Shown in pieces: positions 29,560-43,000 of a stretch of DNA of 62,000 nucleotides (within the stretch, counting starts at the first letter, position 1; each line of letters starts with the position of its first letter). The notes under the pieces are model-generated. The model searched no databases, was not told where the DNA came from, and saw nothing but the letters and a program-made list of their open reading frames with translations. Position numbers and translations under genes: made by a program. Source of the stretch: Symsagittifera roscoffensis (taxonomy: Eukaryota > Xenacoelomorpha > Acoela > Convolutidae); NCBI RefSeq assembly GCF_963678635.1, contig NC_087066.1:1767745-1829744 (forward strand). Direction: 5' to 3'.

Positions 29560-32500
29560 ACTCATCGTCATTGGAGCAGAAGATTTGTCAGCAGAAAATT
29601 TGAAAAAATCTGTTTCTCTTCAAAGTTTTCAAAGGTGATGAAAAAACCATCGGACCCCAGCACTTATTTGCAGCCAGATCTGATTGAAATCCTGGTTTTG
29701 AGTGTTTGTGATCAAAAATTTGAAAAAAATCAACAGTTATCATAAATATTTTGGCCTGACATGAAGAAATTAGAGAAGAGTAGATGAGTATAAATTGGTT
29801 AGAGTTAAAAAATGTTGCAATTGTTTTCTAATGTTTTCAAAAAAATTCCGGTTGCACAAATATTGTACGCTTTTGCAAGAAGTTCAAGCAATTTTAAATA
29901 CAACAGCAATCCCGTCTCCAACAATCAAACGGCTCACAAAAAATTAATTGTTATTCGTATCAAGCTGTTCAAATATTAAAACTTCGGACAAAGTCAAATT
30001 GGGCCATGTCGTCAATCGGTTTGAAAAGTTTTTTTTTTAAATTGAATCGGTTCGCGGCAAGCTCATGTTTTTCTTAGCAAGCTATTCAAGCAAGAAAATT
30101 TTGAGAAATTATAAAAATTTTCAGTCCGCGCAAAATCGAATTTTTTCAAAGCAAGTTCTACAAGCTATGCTACTTTGAAATATAATCAGCTAATTCAGAC
30201 CAAATCAGTTCGCGAAAAAATACTATTGTTGTATGCAAGAAATTCAAGCAAGGACAATTAGAAAAACTTTAAGTTGTTTCATAGGCACATGCTGCTCGCA
30301 AACAAATCAAGTTTTGTTTAGCAAACTACTCAAGCTATCTATATCTGAGAAAAAACTGAAATTATTTCAGACCAAATCGGTTTGCGAAACTTTTATGGTT
30401 TTCTCAGAAAGCTACAATTTTTTGAGATGTTCAAAACAGTTATCAGACTAAATCAGTTCGCGATGAGATACTTTTTCAGAGGAAACTACTCAAGCAATTA
30501 ATTTTTGAACAATTTCATAGTTTCAAAGAATAAATTGACCCGCACGAAACGAAAATTGTATTGTCTAAGCTTGCGTTTTGAGCTGTGATACTATGAAGAA
30601 AATATCTTAAGACTGAATCGGTTAGCAAAAAATTGAACTTAACTTTTGTATGCAAGCTATCCAGGCATCGAAACCTTTAATTATTCCAAAGTGATTCATA
30701 GGCGAAAGAATTTGCCAAAGGTGTAAGCCTTTCTTAAGGATTGTCCTAAAGCAATATAGTTTTAGAATCATACAAGCTTTTTCAGACCGAATCGGTTCTC
30801 AAAACTTTTAGGTTTTATTCGCGCCAGCTTTGAAACATTGTTATAACTTAAGTTGTTCACTAATTTCGACCCAATCGTTTTGCGAAAATTTAGTTATTTT
30901 TATCAAGCTGTTCAAGCAATGAAACCTTGATGAAGTTAAAGTATTTTCAAGTTGAATCGATTTGCAAAAAAATATAATTTTTTTATAGCCATTTCAGCTA
31001 TTATTCTTTGAATCATTCAAGATAGTTGAGAAACCAAATCATTTGTTCTTTACAAGCTAATCAAACGATTTTCATGGAATGGTCATTGGAAAAGAAGAGT
31101 TGGCAGCGCCAAAAAAACTCTACACCTCTTCAAAGATTTCAAAGGTGGTGAAAGAAAATATCGGACCCCAGAATTTAGTTGCAGCCAGGTCTGGTTTTGA
31201 ATGTTTCTGATCAAAAAATGGAAAAAATCAACAGTAATTTCGCATATTTTGCCATGGCATGAAAAAAATAGAGAGGAGTCGATGAGTATATTTTGGTTAA
31301 AATTAAAAGTAGTTGCAATTGTTCTTTGATGACTTCAAAAAAACGCCGATTGCACAAATATTGTACACTTTTGCATGAAGTTCGAGCAATTTATTATACA
31401 CCAACAATCGCACCTCCAACAATCAACCAGCTCACAAAATATAGGATGTTATTCTTATCAAGCTATTCAAGAAAGAAAACTTCGGATACATTCAAATTAA
31501 GCCATGTCGTCGATCGGTTTGGAAAACCTTCCGTTTTAAAAACCGAATCGGTTCGCGGAAAGTTCAAGTTTTTCTTTGCAAGCTATTCAAGCAAGGAAAT
31601 TTTGAGAAATTATGAAATTTTTAAGTCCGCGCAAAATCAAATTTTTTCAAAGCAAGTTCTACAAGCTATGATACTTTGAAATATAATAAGGTAATTCAGA
31701 CCAAGTCAGTTCGCGAAAAACAATTTTTCTATATAAAAAATTCAAGCAAGGATATTAGAAAATTTTTAAGTTGTTTCGTAGGAATATTCGGCTCGCAAAA
31801 AAATCAAGTTTTTCAAGCTATGTATATCTGAGAAAAACGGAAACTATTTCAGACCAAATCGTTTTGCAAAAATGTTATTAATTTCTCACCAAGCTACAAT
31901 TTTTTGAGATATTCAAAACAAATATCAGGGCAAATCGATTCGCGAAGAGATACTTTTTGAGAACAAACTACTCAAGCAATTAAATTTTGAACAATTTAAT
32001 TTGTTTCAAAGAGTAAATTGACCCGCACGAAACGAAAATTTTTCTGAACTTTCTTTTTGAGCTATGATACTATGAAATAGGTATCTTAAGACTGAACCGG
32101 TTCGCAAAAAATTGAATTTAACTTTTGTATGCAAGCTATTCAGGCAGTGAAAATTTAATTATTTCAAAGTGACTCATAAGCCAAAAAAATCTCCGAAGGT
32201 GTAAGCCTTTCTCAAGCATTATCTTTAAGCAATTTAGTTTTGCAATCATACAAGCTATTCTAGACCGAATCCGTTTTCGAAATATTTAGGATTTATTCAC
32301 GTAAGCTCTGAAACTTTGTTATAATTTAAGTTGTTTATTAATAGTTTTTCGAAAATTTAGTTTGTTTTATCAAACTGTTCAAGCAATGAAAACTTGATGA
32401 AAATAAAACGTTTTCAGGTTGAATCGATTTGCAAAAAAATAGTTTTTTTTAGCCATACCAGCTTTTATTCTTTGAATCATTCAAGATAGTTCAGAAACCA

Positions 32501-35500
32501 AATCATTTGTCCTTAACAAGCTATTCAAATGATTTTCATGGACTGGTCATTGGAAAAGAAGTGTTGGCGGCGCCAAAAAATCTATATCTCTTGAAAGTGT
32601 CCGAAGGGGATGAAAATACTATCGAACCCCAAAAATTATTTGCAGTCAGATCTGGTTGAAAATCTGGTTTTGAATGTTTTTGATCAAAAATTGGAAAAAA
32701 AATCAACAGTTATCATGCAAAATTTGGCCTGGCATGAAGAAATTAGAGAGGAGTAGATAAGTATAAATTAGTTAAATTTAAAAAATGTTGCAACAACTTT
32801 TCAATGTTTACAAAAAAAATTCCATTTGCACAAATTTTGTACGCCGCTTTTGCAATAAATTCAAGCTATTTTAAATACACCAGCAATCCCGTCTCCCACA
32901 ATCAAACGGCAATCAAAAAAATTAGTTGTTTTTCGTATCAAGCTTTTCAAGTAACAAAACTTTGGACAAACTCAATTTGGGTCATGTCATCAATCGGTTT
33001 GAAATATTTTTCAATTAAAAACCGAATCGGTTTGCGGAAAGCTCAAGTTTTTCTTAGCAAGCAATTCAAGCAAGGAAATTTTGAGAAATTATAAAAATTT
33101 TCAGTCCGCGCAAAATCGAAATTTTTCGAAGCAAGTTCTATAAGCTATGATACTTTGAAATACAATAAGGTAATTCGAACCAAATCAGTTCACGAGAAAA
33201 CAATTTTTTTGTATGCAAGAAATTCAAGCAAGGACAATTAAAAAAAATTTCAGTTGTTTCGTAGGAGTGCTTGGCTAGCAAACAAATCAAGTTTTCTTAG
33301 CAAACTACTCAAGCTATGTATATCTGAGAAAAAACTGAAATTATTTCAGACCAAATCGGTTTCGGAAAGTTTTATTGTTTTCTCAGCAAGCTATAGTTTT
33401 TTGATATTTTTAAAACAGTAATCAGGCCAAATCAGTTCGCGAAGAGATACTTCTTCAGTTCAAAGTACTCAAGCAATTAATTTTGAACAATTTCGTTTGT
33501 TTCATAAAGTAAATTGAACCGCACGAAACGGAAAATTTTTACCCAATTTTTTGAGCTGTTATACTATGAAATAGGTTTCTTAAGACTGAATCGGTCCGCC
33601 AAAAACTGAACTTTTGTATGCAAGCTATTTAGGCAACGGAACTTTTAAATATTTCAAATTGATTCTTAAGCGAAAGAAGTCACCAAATGTCTAAGCTTTT
33701 CTTAAGCCTTATCTTAAAACAAAATAGTTTTGGAGTCATACCAGCTATTTCAGACCGAATCACTTCTCGGAACCTTTTGGTTTTATTCACGTAAATTTTG
33801 AAAATTTGTTTTAAGTTAAGTTGTTGATTAATTTTGAGCAAATTGTTTTGCGAAAATTGAGTTTGTTTTCTCAAGCTGTTCAAGCAAGGAAACCTTGATG
33901 AATTAAAAAAATTTTTCAATTGAATCGATTTGCAAAAAACTCACTTTTTTGTGGCCTTTTCAGCTATTAATCTTCAAATCATTCAAAATTGTTAAGAAAA
34001 CAAATCAGTTGTTTTTAACGAGCTATTCAAATGATTTTCATGGACTAATCATTGGAATAGAAGAGTTGGCAGCGTCAAAAAATTTCTATATCTCTTTAAA
34101 GTTTCCAAAGGTGATGAACAAAAACTATCGGACCCCAGAATTTATTTGCAGCCAGATTTGGTTGAAAATCTGGTTCTAAATGTTTCGGATCAAAACTGGA
34201 AAAAATCAACAGTTTTCAAACAAACGTGGGCCTGGTATGAGGAAATTAGAGAGGAGTAGATGAGTTTAAGTTGTTAAAGTTAAAAAAATATTGCACGTGT
34301 TCTCTGATATTTTCAAAAAAACGCCGATTGCACAAATTTTGTACACTTTTGCATGAAAATCTAACAATTTAATATACACAAACAATCCCTCTCCAACAAT
34401 CAATCAGCTCACAAAAAGTAAGTTGTTATTCTTATCAAGCTATTCAAGAAAAAAAAACTTCGGACAAATTCAAATTATTCCATATTGTCGATCGGTTTGA
34501 CAAAACTTTCAATTTAAAAACCGAATCGGTTCGCTGAAAGCTCAACTTTTTCTTTGCAAGCTATTCAAGCAAGGAAAATTTGAAAAGTTATGAAATTATT
34601 CAGTCCGCGCGAAATGAAATTTTTTCAAAGCAAGTTCTACAAGCTATGACACTTTGAAAAATAATAAAGTAATTCAGACCATGTCAGTTCGCAAAAAAAA
34701 CTATTTTTGTATGCAAGAAATTCAAGCAAGGACAATTAGAAAAATTTTAAATTGTTTCGTAGGAACATTCGGCTCGCAAACATTTCAATTTTTTATTAAC
34801 AAACTACTCAAGCTATGTATATCTGAGAAAAAACTGAAATTATTTATTTGAAATTAAACCTTGATGAATTTGAAGTATTTTAAGGTTGAATCGATTTGCA
34901 AAAAAAACATATTTTTTATAGCTATTTCAGCTATTATTCTTTGAGTCACTCAAGATAATTGAGAAACCAAATCATTTGTTCTTAACAAGCTAATCAAATG
35001 ATTTTCATAGACTGGTCATTGCAAAAGAAAAGTTGGCAGCGCCAAAAAAACTCTTCATAGTTTTCAAAGGTGATGAAAAAGCTATCGGACCCAGGAACTC
35101 GCGGCAAGCTCATGTTTTTCTTAGCAAGCTATTCAAGCAAGAAAATTTTGAAAAATTATAAAAATTTTCGTCCGCGCAAAATCAATTTTTTTCAAAACAA
35201 ATTCTACAAGCTATGATAATTTGAAATATAATAAGGTAATTCACACCAAGTCAGTTCACGAAAACATACGATTTTTGTATGCAAGAAATTCAAGCAAAGA
35301 CAATTAGAAAAATTTTAAGTTGTTCCGTGGGAATATTTGGCTCGCAAACAAATCAAGTTTTTCTTAGAAAACTACTCAAGCTATGTATATCTGAGAAAAA
35401 ACTGAAATTTTTTCAGACCAAATTGGTTAGGGAAATTTTTATTGTTTTCTCAGCAAACTATAATTTTTTGAGATGTTCAAAACAGTTATCAGGCCAAATC

Positions 35501-36780
35501 GGTTCGCGAAGAGATAATTTTTCAGAGCAAACTAGTCAGGGTATTAATTTTTGATCAATTTCAATTTGTTTCATAAAGATAATTGACCCACGAGCAACGA
35601 AAACTTTTCTAATTAACCTTTTTGAGCTGTGATAGTATGAAATAGGTTTCTTCAGACTGAAGCAGTTCGCAAAAAAGAGCCTTTATTTTTTTATGCAAGC
35701 TTGTCAGGCAACGAAACTTTGAAATTTTCAAACTGTTTCAAGGAGCGAAAGAGTTCGCCAAAAGTGTAACCTTTTGGTAAGCATTATCTTAGAGTAGTTT
35801 ACTTTTGGAATCATGCGAGCTATTTCAGACCGAATCAGTTCGCGAATTTTTTAGTTTTTTTACGTAAGCTTTGAAACTTTGTTATAACCTTAATTGTTTA
35901 TAAATTTCAACCGAATCCTTCCGCGAAAAGATAGTTTATTTTGTTGTAGTTTGTAACTTCAGATTGAATCGATTCGCAAAAAAACTTAATTTTCATCGGA
36001 TATTTCAGTTATGAATCTTTGAATCATTCAAGATATTTTAAAACCAAATCAATTTCTCTTAACAAGCAAATCCAATAACTTTAAAAGTTTCATTTGCTTC
36101 ATAGAACGAATTGGTCTACGTGAAACCATTTTTCTAAAGAAAATTTTTTAGGCTGAAAAACTTTGAAACAAATTAAAATCGCCAAAAAATTGCAGTTTTT
36201 GTATACAAGTTTTCAAGCAAGAAAGATATGAAAAACTTCCAAAGAACTACTCAAAATTTTAAGCTTTTTTCAGGAAGCCTGTTAAAAGTATATATTTTGA
36301 AACATTTAAGGTTATTTCAGACCAATTTATCTACCGAATTGTTCAAGCTTTCCAAAGCAAGCTTCAAATTTTTGATTTAACTCGTGACGCAAATGAGATG
36401 GCAAACAATTGAACTTCTTCTTTTGAAGCCATGGATCGTTGAAGTACATCAAGTTGTTTCATAGACCGAATCAGTCGGCGACAACCTTAAGTTGTTCTCA
36501 AGCAAGCTTTTGAATTATAATTATAACTTGAAATAATGTAAATTATTTTATAAACCAAATCGGTCGACAAAATTTTTCGTTTTTTTTTTCAAGTCATTCA
36601 GCGATGAAAATTTATAATTTTAGGTTTGTCAGAAATTGAATCGATGTGAGAAACGTTAAGGTTTTCCTGAGCCATCTATGCAAGCGATAAAATTTCGAGG
36701 TGTTTCTAGTTCATGCACGCAAATCGTTTTGGTAAATGTTGAAATTATACGTTGGCAAGCTGAATAAGATACAAAAATTT
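29560..36780. repeat. Satellite: ~82-bp monomers in ~1.5-kb higher-order units
   Basis: A short motif (AAATCGGTTCGCGAAAA or close variant) recurs every 75-91 bp, for example near 33022, 33103, 33181, 33272, 33353, 33430, 33513, 33588, 33670, 33757, 33838 and 33921. It often comes with AAGCTATTCAAGCAAGGAAA. About 18 monomers form a unit that repeats as a whole. The landmark TCATTGGAAAAGAAG or its variant is at 29569, 31083, 32548 and 34049 (spacing 1514, 1465, 1501), then at 35016 after an internally deleted unit. From about 35.1 kb monomers decay and fade out near 36.8 kb. Short frames such as those beginning MQEIQAR recur in each unit because the units are copies; they are not genes. Confidence 0.85.
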
Positions 36781-39753
36781 GAAATGTTGAAATGAAAAGC
36801 CGCTCTAGTTGCGATGAGATCAGTTTAATGGTCGAGGTTTTCTTTGCAGTTTTTGTAGATGTCGTATCCAGTCGTTACTTAGACCACCTATAATGCTAGT
36901 TGCTGTAGGTTGACCTTAATATCAAAAAACGAAGCAAAAAGAACAAAGGTGTGCTAAATGTGTTTCAGCTATGAATTACGAACTAAAATCAGCTAATGCA
37001 AATTAAAAATGCTTGATAGTAGATCGTTACTTAGACAAGCGGAAACTAAGATAAACCAAAGTTAAAATTAATTTTTTAAACAATGATGAGCTACATGGGC
37101 CTATACTTTTTTAAAAGTCCTCTAAGCAATTGAAAAATAAGTACCCACTGAAAACGAAAAAACTATGGTGACAACTTCTTGAATGGGTAGAGCCAAGACA
37201 TGTTTTCTGGATGTTCAGTTGAAAGCCATGTAGGAAACGAACGGTGTAGAATGGTCACTATTTTTTTCTTTATTAGTTTCTTCCCCTTGCAAGATTTTGA
37301 ACGTTTTTATATTATTTAGTTGAATTTGATAGTTAATCTAGCTTGACTTTATTCAATCTTGTATTTGTTGCGATTTCAAAGAAATTTCTTGATTCCATGT
37401 GAAAAAATCAAGACGTAGAAAAACATTGTCAATTGTCAGTTCTAAAGAGTGCAAACATCGCGAAAAAGGCAACCAAGGGAATGAATCTGTCATTTTAAAG
37501 CTATCGAAAAACACTTTATTTTTTTTGTGTGAAAATGGTTGTTTAAAAACAACCTTCTTTATTGCGCAAAAAAATTTATAAACTCTTTGATTCTAGAAAA
37601 TTTAAAACTCTCGTCGTAAAACTTGGGCAAAAAATAAGATTTTAATGAAAAAATTGGCGCTACCTAAGCAGGACTAAGACCCACAACGCAATGCAGTACA
37701 GACTAGGATGCGCTCTTTTAAACCTTGGCTCGATTACGCTTTGCGAACTTGAACCTCGTTATTGAAGATTCTCGAAAAATATTAAAGATAGCAAAGTATC
37801 TTTGGAAACTACGGCTTTTTTTTCTAAGGTAGTGATCAGTAGAGACATCTTGAGCATATCCTTAATAACAACTATGATGGCTCTGCAACTCCAAAAGCGA
37901 GGTTTAAATTGTATTTAAATCTCTGAAATATCTTCAAAGCTCTCCGGATTTTTTCCAAGAATTTTCAAGATCTTTTAACATTTCTGAAGTGGTTAGTTCA
38001 GAATACAAAACTGATCTGAATGAAAAACCACATCGATCACAAAACAAGAGTCAGATTTCAATTTTATCAATTATTGGAACAAGAAAGCAGAATTACTCGT
38101 ATCGGAGCAAAACCTTGAAGTTCAGACTTTCCTTCAGCGTAATTTAATCAACAAAAAATGAAATTAATTTCAAACTTTTTTCTGATTCTTCTTTTTAAAT
38201 AGTGCCCCAAAATACTTGTTTCGTTTTGATAAGACAAAATAAATTGCCTCAAAGCCTCAAAAAAATGAAACAAATGGTTTCTGAGAGGGATAACCTGGCC
38301 GTTAAGGCGGAAATAACACAAAACCGTCCGAAAAGTTGTAGTTTTAGTCTAATTTAGGGCAAGCACAGCAATTGAGAAGGTTTGTTACATAAAATTAGGC
38401 TGAGAAAATTGAAATAAAACTGGTTTTTGAAGCTTCCACAAGCGCTTCTTCGGAGATAAAAGTTTCCGAACATTTTTTAAAATAATGCGGAAAGAAAATA
38501 AAATTTCTTACTTCGAAAATTTTTTATTTGGCTTTTTTCTAGGCGTATGCTTAGTTCGTTGATCGCGCCCTGCGCTAAAAAGGACACTAAAAATTAAAAA
38601 AAGGACAAAAAAACTCTTTAATTGCAGATTTTTTCTAAGTGGTCGGAACATTCTATGCTACTTGCACAGCGACGATCTATCCTTGCTATTTGGATTGTTG
38701 ATATAAATTGCTCGTACTTGTAGAGTTTGAACAATTCTAGCAACTTTTTTTGAGCGTGCGAAAACAAGTTAACGGCTTGAGAACCCCAAGCAACTTTTTA
38801 TCCGAAAAACAGTGTTCATTTTCCTAAAAAAATCTGCAGTCATTTTGCAAGCAAAATACTCATCAGAATTGAGGCAAAAAGGCAAAAAGCCAAAAAAGCC
38901 AAGAAAGGGAACTTAAATTTTTTCTAAGGCTAAAACGCTAAAACTTGGAGCCATGACCAAACTCCAGTAGGTCATTTACAGGCCAATTAAAGATCAAAAC
39001 CACAAAAAACCCTTAATCGCCTCAAGGTTGCAAAGTCAATTTCACAGATTTAATAATTTAATTAACTCAGCGTATATTAATAGTAATAGAGCCGTTAACT
39101 TTCATAAATTGCATTTTTACCATCATTGAAACAATTTGATTTATTTACAGTGGTTTTGATGAAAAAAAAACCTAGCCAACAGACCGTTGGAAAAGAGTCA
39201 ATGAACGCAAGTAAAAAAAATCACTAACTTATTTCTTCGGATCTCTCAAGTTTCCCGGAAAAAAAATAAATGGCTTTTGAATTTTAAGAAAGTATATGAT
39301 TGACACTTTTGTGATAAAATTAACCCAATTTCAGAAAACTGTATCTATAGGTTTTTCTTGACCTTTATACTTTGGCTGTTCGATAGTGGAGTTTGCCTTT
39401 CTCTTAACAATGGTAATAAACTGAACTTAAAAAAATCAAACCGCGAAAAAGTAAATTTGAGCCTGAACATTTTTCAAGACTCTTTCTGAAAAAAAAAATG
39501 AGAAAAAAAGCATCGCGACCTATATGGACCTGAACTACGTTCATCGACTCTTAAAAACAAATATCACTTATCATTTATACATTTACCAGTTTGATCAATT
39601 TTACACTTCATTTGTGTTAATTTTTAGGCTAAAAAGTTTGTAGATTGTAACAGTTAAATAACAAAAATCATGTAATGCTTAATATTCTACAGGTGCCCTA
39701 ATTGGCAAATGATTTGTGGAAAAAGTTATTCGAGGCAAGGAAACTTTGTGATG
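36781..39753. other. AT-rich sequence without recognised genes
   Basis: About 3 kb with no supportable coding frame. A 60-codon frame at 37399 is basic and unrecognised. Around 38085-38160 there is a very decayed H-family end (ACTCGTATCGGAGCAAAACC). Confidence 0.5.
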
Positions 39754-40061
39754 TTAGCAGCTAATTATTAAGTGAATTGCACGGACTTGGATTACAACTG
39801 CAAAAAGTAGAGCCTTCAATGAGAAGATGATATCTGCACGACGTCTGCCGGAGTTTCCTTTTGCCTCTCCCTGACCCTGGCTATTGGCCTGGTTGCTGCA
39901 GGAGATGTACTGGTTGTTGATGTATCCACAGGAGCCAGAGGAGGTATCTATTCCCTCCCCCTTCGTGCATCCCGAGGAAATGAAGTCGTCCATGTATTTC
40001 ATACAGCACCCATAGTTCTCAGTGCGCGATTGAGCCATACAACTACAGAAAGCGTCTGCGC
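39754..40061 (-). CDS. Secreted Cys-rich gene exon 3 (Cys-rich region and C terminus)
   Basis: The acceptor reads CTCTAG|GCGCAGAC on the minus strand. The first two bases complete a Gly codon begun in exon 2 (G|GC). It encodes 102 codons including the stop: ADAFCSCMAQSRTENYGCCM, then a Ser/Gly/Gln-rich stretch and the hydrophobic tail ending IISC. It is clearly less AT-rich than its surroundings. Confidence 0.65.
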
Positions 40062-43000
40062 CTAGAGTACACAGTTATAAATGTACAATTTCACCATTTA
40101 TTTTTTGCATTGCAAGAAATTCAACAACACAGCTTGTAGTCTTGAAAGTCCTTACTGCCCTCTAGCGCCATAATCAACGTTTTTTTTGGTTAAAACTTTG
40201 AAAACTATTCCAAAAAACATTAAAACTTCAAAAGTGGGTATTTCTTAATTTTATTTCTGAAATCTATGATAAGAACAAAGGATTTACTTTTCGGGTGATA
40301 ACGTAAAAATAAGAGCAAATTGCTATCCTCAGTCCAATTTTGAAAAATATATTTTGCCACTTTAATGTCATTTTAATGTCGAGAAAACTATGCCGCGATA
40401 ATCATCACGAATTGAATTAACTATCATCAAAATAGCTCAAGTTCAAACCCCTTATCACTTTGTGAAATCCACCCAGAGAAATTTTCGTAAACGACACTAT
40501 ATTTCAGAGCAAAAAGCAAAACAATCTAAATCAATTATTTCTCAAACTCCTCCAACAACTCATCTTTCATTAGAAAAAACTTAACTTTAAATTGTGAAAA
40601 ATTCTATTCAGGCTACTTTCATTGCATTTTCGGTCGATACAATTATATGAAAATGTATGATAAAATCAAAACTGATCGTATCAGGGCAAAGCCTTGAACG
40701 TTCCAACTATATTTCGAGGTTTTATAGAGCAGTAATGACCTTAAAAATTAAATGTAAGAAATTAAAATGGAAACTATTTTTCTAAAAGTTGAAATTTTTT
40801 ATTCAAATCATCCCCCACACGCCATATATAGTAAATAAGATTAGATTTCGCTCCTTGTAACAGATCAATTATGGCAATTAAGCTTCTTTCAAACAATTTG
40901 GAACGATTTTAAGACGGATTAACTCTCCACTTACGCGTTAATAGCGCGAAATATATCGCGCGTTAATTGTCCCAAATTGCCCAAAACGCCATTCGTTAAA
41001 CCCCCATAACTTTACAAAAAATGATCACAGGTGAAATACCTTTACAACTTTAGGCTCAGGACAACAATACCTTTTGAATGATAATAAAATTTTTGTCAAA
41101 AATGGCTAGTTAAAGAGTGGAAATTTGTCTGAGAAAAAAACCCACCCCGAGCACAAATGTTCCGTTACTTTTCTATCGAAAGCCGGAACAATAATCAAAA
41201 TGAAATGGTTTGGCCAAATTTTTGATCAACGAGTGCTGTGATCTGATTTATTGATGTCACTTTGTTGAATTGTTTACCTGGTCTTGTCTGACCTAGAGTG
41301 TTAATCACTCTTTCAGATTGCTTTTTCCTCCCATATTTAACGTTGAACCTCGGAACTAATACATTTATTTCGAATTGTTTTTTATCTAGCTTGTGATTAC
41401 GTAGTTCAATTGTCACAAAAACATAGGATCAACTTGAAATCCTGCAACCAGCTCAAAACAAGTATTTATTTTATCCTATTATATTCTTGATAAACTATCT
41501 CTGTAAAATACCTAGAACTAACCAATCATGATCCATAACTAAAGCTTACATTAGATTGTGAGGCTAAAACTTTTTATAGTTTCAGCTAGATTAGAATAAA
41601 TTTAACTTAGCAAAATGTACTCCATCTCTCTCTATGGAGACAATTACTCTACAACACGAGCAACAGTTTCTTTCTCTTCCCTCACACAACCACTGCTTCA
41701 AAAGAAGTTACTCCAAAGAATCAAGAAACAATCCATCCATCCTTCACAAAAACAAACTTAGACTTGAAAACTCTCTAAACTCCGGATGAATGGAACCAAT
41801 TCAAGACAAGTTTAAATTATATACTTTTAAATTCTTGATAAACTATCTCTGTAAAGTACTTAGAACTAACCAATCATGATCCATGAGGGGATGTTAATTT
41901 GGTCCAAAACATATGTTATCATGGCGCAATTGATTAACAATGAATTGAACGCGAGAGACTGTTAATAAATTACTAGGCCATGACTGACTTCAAGTGTTAG
42001 TCACTCTTTTGGAGTGTTTAGTCCTACCTCATTGAATGATAAAATGTAGAAATAGTTCACCTTTTTCGAATTGTTCTAATCCAGTTAGTGTTTTTATCCT
42101 CAATAGTATCACAAATCGATTTGTATACAGTATATGATCTGTATAACGATCAATTTCAAGGTTCGTCAGTGCGTGTAGTGTAGTCGTAACTGTGATAAGT
42201 AATAGACTTGTACAACTACGATTCAATAACAGAGTTGTTATCAAAGAGTTAATTTAATCTTTGAATCTATTTTCTTTCTAAGCTTCCATGAACCAGCTCG
42301 GTAACCATATCATTCTGTACGTGAGCGTAAGATGAATAATAACGAAGTCAACCGGTAATCAACATCCGATGACCTTGGTAATACATAATAACAATAGAGC
42401 TGCAAAATTATTCATAATAATAACATATGTCCCAAGGTTAGTGATTAATGAGAGTAACCATTGCTACTGCACTTGCAGTAAGTGCCCTACCACACTTCCC
42501 TTGGGATAAATAAATTTTATATACTACATTAGAAATTTTTATAAATAGCTAGGAGTTTTACACTCAGTTTAATTACTTTTTTGGAAATCAGTACGTTCTT
42601 TTTTCGTGTTTTTCCGTCCCATTTTTTTTCATTTCTGCGGACTTTCGTTTGCGAAATTTAATGGGACTCGCCATGATGCGTTCCAACTCTTTGACATATC
42701 AAGCGCCTCGCTTCCGAATTTTCTCCTAAACAAATGTTTTTCCAACAGTTCCAATTTACTTTCTTCTGATTTGTGTACATCTGTCCGAAAGTTAGCCAAT
42801 TTGACGCGGTATGCCTCCAGAGCTGCCCTGTTGGGATTTACTAGATCTTCTTCGGTTGAAACTAACTTTACTGAGTGTTTGTATGGGTTCCCATGACTAA
42901 CTGGACCTTTGTTTTTGGTTGCCCTATCGCTTCTCCTGACTTGGGGTTCACCGTCTCCGGACTCATCAGAAAATCCTGGGGAGCATTAATGGGAATTTCC

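Noticed and set aside
30233-30451. Recurrent short frames starting MQEIQAR in the satellite (also about 34710 and 35279)
   Set aside because: They repeat because the 1.5-kb units repeat; other units carry stops in the same place.
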